8,741 nucleotides of DNA from Chloroflexota bacterium (GTDB lineage Bacteria; Chloroflexota; Anaerolineae; Caldilineales; Caldilineaceae), in assembly GCA_003577365.1 (NCBI GenBank), contig QEUY01000082.1:1-8741 (forward strand), written 5' to 3'. This document shows positions 6,096-8,741 of this stretch, piece after piece. The stretch's first letter is position 1. Each line of letters starts with the position of its first letter. The notes beneath the pieces were generated by a model. The model did no database searches. It saw only the letters and a list, made by a program, of their open reading frames with translations, and was not told the DNA's origin. Made by a program: the position numbers and the translations under genes.

Positions 6096-6587
6096 ATGAA
6101 TCGAATGCATGCCCTGCTGATGGCGGGTGGACTCACCGGATTGATGTTGGCCACGATGTTGGCCCTGGGCTTTGGCGGGGATCGAAGCGCCGCGGCCCTA
6201 GACCGTCTCTCGGCAGCCTCCACAGCCGAACCCACCCCGCCGGCCATCACCTCCACGCTGTCCGCCGAGACTCCGGCCGATGTCGACGCGCTTCAGGAGC
6301 AAAATCGCCAGCTTCGCGAAGCCGTCAGATTGATGCAGACGCGCGAGGCGGAATACCTGCGTCAGATCGAAGCGGCCAACCAAGCACTCGGCCAGACTCA
6401 GGGCGACGCTGCGATGGAGCCGGAGGGTGAGTATGACGACGACCGCGACGAGTATGATGATCACGACGAGTACGATGATCATGATGATGATCATAACGAC
6501 GATGATCATGATGATGATCATAACGACGATGATCACGACGACAGTGAGGGGAGCGACGACCGTGACCAGCGCAAAGCGCACGACTAG
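6096..6587 (+). CDS. Membrane-anchored protein with coiled coil and Asp/His-rich metal-binding tail
   Basis: 163 residues, no named family recognised. The N-terminus carries a hydrophobic segment (about 5-28) that acts as signal peptide or anchor, then a Ser/Thr/Pro/Ala linker (about 38-60). A heptad-like charged helix follows (about 62-100, DALQEQNRQLREAVRLM), and then an extremely acidic tail: between residues 114 and 149 there are 23 Asp and 6 His in repeats of the type DDHDDDHND. Such tails bind Ca2+ or transition metals; here the regular His spacing favours Zn, Ni, Cu or Fe chelation, which is inference. AAGGAAGG at 6081-6088 is a strong ribosome binding site for the ATG at 6096. The product should face the outside of the membrane. 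It heads the cluster with the TM protein, ApbE and the ferric-reductase-like protein, and faces the regulator box. Confidence 0.8.
   Translation: MNRMHALLMAGGLTGLMLATMLALGFGGDRSAAALDRLSAASTAEPTPPAITSTLSAETPADVDALQEQNRQLREAVRLMQTREAEYLRQIEAANQALGQTQGDAAMEPEGEYDDDRDEYDDHDEYDDHDDDHNDDDHDDDHNDDDHDDSEGSDDRDQRKAHD
6474..6527 (+). repeat. Perfect 27-bp tandem duplication in the Asp/His-rich tail
   Basis: Positions 6474-6500 and 6501-6527 are identical, 27 bp each, and encode two copies of DDHDDDHND. A third, shortened copy with synonymous changes (GATGATCACGACGAC) follows at 6528. Identity at every third base shows recent duplication rather than amino-acid selection alone. The segment is also dense in TGATCA/GATC. 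Confidence 0.9.
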
Positions 6588-6849
6588 CCGGCCAAAGCCC
6601 AAGGGCGCGGGCGGCCTCACACAGGTGTTGCTGCTGGGCAGCATGTTGGCAACCCTGACAGGGACCTACATCCTCGCCCGCCAGGATCAGGAAGCAAGGG
6701 CCGCCGCGGCGGCGCAGGCTGCCCACACGCTCTATGTGCCCGCGGTGGGCAGTGTCGGCGGGGTCAACCTTGATCTGCAACCGGTTCCGACCCTGGTGCC
6801 CGCGCCGCAGCGGGTGCGCCCGGTGGCGCGCACCCGCTCGTCACGGTAA
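6562..6849 (+). CDS. Small single-span membrane protein, overlapping GTG start
   Basis: 95 residues, family unknown. A basic N-terminus (MTSAKRTTSRPKPK) is followed by one membrane helix (about 19-39, GLTQVLLLGSMLATLTGTYI), an Ala-rich stretch, a Pro/Val-rich linker and a basic end (RVRPVARTRSSR). By the positive-inside rule the C-terminus lies outside. The start is a GTG at 6562 with GAGGGGAG (6545-6552) 9 nt ahead; the frame is open further upstream, but only as the Met/Thr/Ile-rich shadow of the Asp/His repeats. It overlaps the preceding gene by 26 bp in another frame, which suggests translational coupling. The stop is TAA 6847-6849. Its basic tail could pair with the acidic tail of the upstream product; that is inference. 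Confidence 0.7.
   Translation: MTSAKRTTSRPKPKGAGGLTQVLLLGSMLATLTGTYILARQDQEARAAAAAQAAHTLYVPAVGSVGGVNLDLQPVPTLVPAPQRVRPVARTRSSR
6809..6838 (+). repeat. 11-bp perfect hairpin at the end of the small membrane gene
   Basis: AGCGGGTGCGC (6809-6819) and GCGCACCCGCT (6828-6838) are fully complementary around the loop CCGGTGGC. It lies inside the last codons of the small membrane gene and before apbE. No T-run follows (GTCACGG), so a factor-independent terminator is unlikely; it may set relative expression by mRNA processing or protect upstream mRNA from decay. Confidence 0.5.
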
Positions 6850-6903
6850 ACCGGACGCCAGGCAGACCGAATGTCAGGTCATCAGAAAGAGATGAGGCGC
6901 ACC

Positions 6904-7950
6904 ATGTCTCCAGCCGATCCCGCATCCTGGCCCGAACTGCATTTCCGCGCCATGGGCTGCGCCATGAGCGTGCGGCTGGCCGCCCGGCCCGAAGCAGCGC
7001 AGACCCCCTTGCGTGCCATTGCCGACTTCTTTGCGGCCGTCGAAAAACGGCTCAGCCGCTTTGACCCCGCCAGCGAGCTTTCGGCGCTCAACCGGCGCAG
7101 CGGCGAGTGGATCGCCGTCTCGCCCCTGCTCTGGTCCGTCGTCGATGCGGCGCTGGTCGCCAGTGAACAGACGGGCGGCCTCTTCGACCCAACCCTCCTG
7201 GCCGCGCTGGAAGCGGCGGGCTATGACCGCCCGTTCGAACAGGTCGCCGCCGTGCAGCCGCCTGCCGCTGAAACGCGCCTGCCGCTGGATAGTCGGATCC
7301 ACAGCCTCGAACGGCGGTCGGGCCGCGAACTTCGCCTGCCGCCGGGTGTGCGGCTCGACCTGGGCGGGATCGCCAAAGGCTATACCGCCGCCAGAGCAGT
7401 AGACGCTCTGCGCCATTGGGGGCCGTGTCTGGTCGATGCCGGAGGCGACCTGGTCGCAGGCGACGCGCCGCCCGGCTGGCCCGGTTGGCCGGTGGGCGTC
7501 GCCGCGCCCGCCGATGCTGCCACGCCGCAAGAGGCCGCAGAGCCAGACCTGCTGCTGCTCTGGCTGGCCAATGCCTCGGTCGCCACCTCAGGGGTGGACT
7601 ATCGCCACTGGTGGCGCGGTGGCCGCCGCCTACACCATATCGTCGACCCCCGCACCGGCCAACCCGCACAGACCGACCTGCGCACGGCCACGGTGCTGGA
7701 CACCTCCGCCGTGCGCGCCGAGGCCTGGGCCACGGCTGCGCTGGTGCTTGGCGTGGCCGCCGCAGAACAGACCTGGCTGCGCAGGGGGATCGCCGGCGTG
7801 CTCGTCGACGACGCCGGTCTGCGCGTCACTCCGGCGCTGCAACCGTTCATTGCTTGGCAAGCACCGGAAACCCTGGCTCAATCGTCGCCAGAAAATTCCG
7901 TGAAGGAGCAACTTGGTAAGGAGAAACTCGGTGAGAGAAACACTTGGTGA
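6904..7950 (+). CDS. apbE: FAD:protein FMN transferase ApbE
   Basis: ApbE splits FAD and links FMN through a phosphoester to Thr/Ser of extracytoplasmic flavoproteins such as Rnf/Nqr subunits and FMN-binding-domain proteins. In the 348-residue form seen here: FRAMGC (14-19), FDPTLLAAL (94-102), DLGGIAKGY (152-160), DAGGDLVAGD (178-187), SVATSG (225-230) and HHIVDPRTG (244-252). In the C-terminal metal-binding motif, usually ADALATA, the Asp is Glu (AEAWATA, 272-278) while the Thr is kept. No signal peptide or lipobox is visible, so this copy looks cytosolic or its start is misjudged. Starts at 6871, 6892 and 6904 are possible; 6904 has AGATGAGG 6 nt upstream and gives a normal N-terminus. The last about 17 residues (KEQLGKEKLGERNTW) come from a tandem repeat and are not family sequence. 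Confidence 0.93.
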   Translation: MSPADPASWPELHFRAMGCAMSVRLAARPEAAQTPLRAIADFFAAVEKRLSRFDPASELSALNRRSGEWIAVSPLLWSVVDAALVASEQTGGLFDPTLLAALEAAGYDRPFEQVAAVQPPAAETRLPLDSRIHSLERRSGRELRLPPGVRLDLGGIAKGYTAARAVDALRHWGPCLVDAGGDLVAGDAPPGWPGWPVGVAAPADAATPQEAAEPDLLLLWLANASVATSGVDYRHWWRGGRRLHHIVDPRTGQPAQTDLRTATVLDTSAVRAEAWATAALVLGVAAAEQTWLRRGIAGVLVDDAGLRVTPALQPFIAWQAPETLAQSSPENSVKEQLGKEKLGERNTW

Positions 7951-7960
7951 AGGAGACACG
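7900..7960 (+). repeat. Four degenerate 15-16-bp repeats carrying Shine-Dalgarno-like cores at the apbE end
   Basis: Units start at 7900 (GTGAAGGAGCAACTTG), 7916 (GTAAGGAGAAACTCG), 7931 (GTGAGAGAAACACTTG) and 7947 (GTGAAGGAGACACG). Three have an AAGGAG core. The last AAGGAG (7950-7955) overlaps the apbE stop codon and is the ribosome binding site of the next gene, 8 nt before its ATG at 7964. The first three units are translated as the pentad-like tail KEQLG-KEKLG-ERNTW of ApbE. The pattern looks like local duplication of the ribosome binding site. Confidence 0.75.
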
Positions 7961-7963
7961 CGC

Positions 7964-8741
7964 ATGACATTCCGCCGCTCACTGCCCGCTGCACGGCTGT
8001 CTCGCCAATCCCAACGCGCAGTAGCTGCGACCGCCGCCGCTCCGGCTTCACTCGCTGCACCCGCCCCGTCCCTGACAGGCGGGCCGGGTGCAGGCTTTTG
8101 GGCCGCGCTGGGGCTAGGGATCCCGCTGGCGCTGCTCGCAGGATGGTGGCTCGGCCACCTCGACCCGGCGGGGCTGGTGTCGCGGCTGATCCCCGCCACC
8201 GACCGGGGCGCTTGGTATCTCACCCGCGCCGCCGGTACCGTGGCCTACCTGCTCCTGACCGGCTCTACCATCTGGGGGCTCATCCTGAGCAGCCGCATCG
8301 TGGCGGACCGCGTGCCCCCGCCGCTGGCGCTGGCCCTCCACAACAGCCTGGCCTGGCTCGCCATCGGCTTTGCGAGCTTCCATGCCCTTGTGCTCCTGGG
8401 CGATGGCTACTATCCCTATCGACTCGCCGATATCCTGATCCCTTTTGTGGGGCCATACCGTCCGGGGTGGGTGGGCTTGGGCACGCTTGGTCTCTACGGT
8501 GCGATCGTGACATCGGCCAGCTTTGGACTGCGCCGCTGGATCGGGCAGCGCAACTGGCGGCGGCTGCACATGCTGACTTTTGCCGTCTATGCGCTTGTTA
8601 CCCTGCACGGGTTCGCAGCCGGTACTGACACGGCCAACCCCGGCGCACGCGCCATCTATCTCGCCAGTGCGCTGGCTGTGGTCTTCCTGGTCAACTACCG
8701 GCTGCTGACCGCGCGCCGCGACCGCACACGGCGTCTGCCCG
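7964..8741 (+). CDS. Ferric-reductase-like transmembrane cytochrome b protein (3' truncated)
   Basis: 259 residues are visible and the frame is still open at the window end. After a basic, Ala/Pro-rich N-terminus (1-40) come about six membrane helices: about 45-64, 84-108, 121-147, 168-189, 203-220 and 229-248. His126 and His140 lie 14 apart in one helix and His202 and His215 lie 13 apart in a later helix, the spacing of bis-heme b ligands in the ferric-reductase-like transmembrane domain (FRE/NOX/MsrQ-type). The protein would carry electrons across the membrane. The start is ATG 7964 with AAGGAG 8 nt upstream, 13 bp after apbE, so the two are surely co-transcribed. Any FAD/NAD-binding or FMN-binding domain would be beyond the edge. 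It differs from MsrQ in its long N-terminus and context (no msrP seen). Confidence 0.85.
   Translation, partial: MTFRRSLPAARLSRQSQRAVAATAAAPASLAAPAPSLTGGPGAGFWAALGLGIPLALLAGWWLGHLDPAGLVSRLIPATDRGAWYLTRAAGTVAYLLLTGSTIWGLILSSRIVADRVPPPLALALHNSLAWLAIGFASFHALVLLGDGYYPYRLADILIPFVGPYRPGWVGLGTLGLYGAIVTSASFGLRRWIGQRNWRRLHMLTFAVYALVTLHGFAAGTDTANPGARAIYLASALAVVFLVNYRLLTARRDRTRRLP

Noticed and set aside
6198..6644. Minus-strand frame with a Val/Ile-rich hydrophobic run that looks like a membrane protein
   Set aside because: The hydrophobic run is simply the reverse complement of the GAT/GAC/CAT repeat; no ribosome binding site or family resemblance.
1..8741. CRISPR array, tRNA/rRNA genes, insertion sequence or transposase
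   Set aside because: No regular spaced repeats, tRNA or rRNA motifs, transposase-like frames or terminal inverted repeats were seen on either strand.

Overview
The window is GC-rich (mostly over 60% by eye), with tightly packed genes that have clear Shine-Dalgarno sites. The gene mix is a GH109-like Gfo/Idh/MocA oxidoreductase, MgtE, a Cys-rich copper-storage-type protein, an OmpR-type two-component system, ApbE and a ferric-reductase-like membrane protein. This would fit a bacterium of the Chloroflexota (Caldilineae/Anaerolineae type). That placement is inference from protein flavour only; no rRNA or marker gene is present.

Layout. Positions 2-886 (+) hold the 3' part of the Gfo/Idh/MocA gene, convergent with mgtE (919-2271, -). 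Upstream of mgtE is a gene-free stretch (2287-3006) with several strong inverted repeats, possibly a long structured mgtE leader. Then follow a 139-aa cytosolic Cys-rich four-helix protein (3007-3426, -), a sensor histidine kinase (3690-5180, -) and its OmpR/PhoB-type response regulator (5177-5875, -), with a 4-nt GTGA overlap between kinase and regulator. A 220-bp divergent promoter region (5876-6095) carries four tandem 11-bp units typical of binding sites for winged-helix response regulators. Rightwards runs a tight cluster: a membrane-anchored protein with an Asp/His-rich tail (6096-6587), an overlapping 95-aa single-span membrane protein that starts at GTG (6562-6849), an ApbE flavin transferase (6904-7950) and a ferric-reductase-like multi-span cytochrome b protein that runs off the end (7964-8741+).

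How it may work together. The regulator box lies between the two-component genes and the rightward cluster and ends over the expected -35 of the rightward promoter. The simplest reading is that the kinase senses something outside the membrane and its regulator controls both its own operon and a membrane electron-transfer/metal module. In that module ApbE would attach FMN to an extracytoplasmic partner, the ferric-reductase-like protein would pass electrons across the membrane through b hemes, and the Asp/His-rich tail would bind or buffer metal ions outside the membrane. The copper-storage-type protein and the MgtE transporter next door give the whole segment a metal-handling theme. The module is the most likely candidate for an undescribed system; its function is inferred, not shown.
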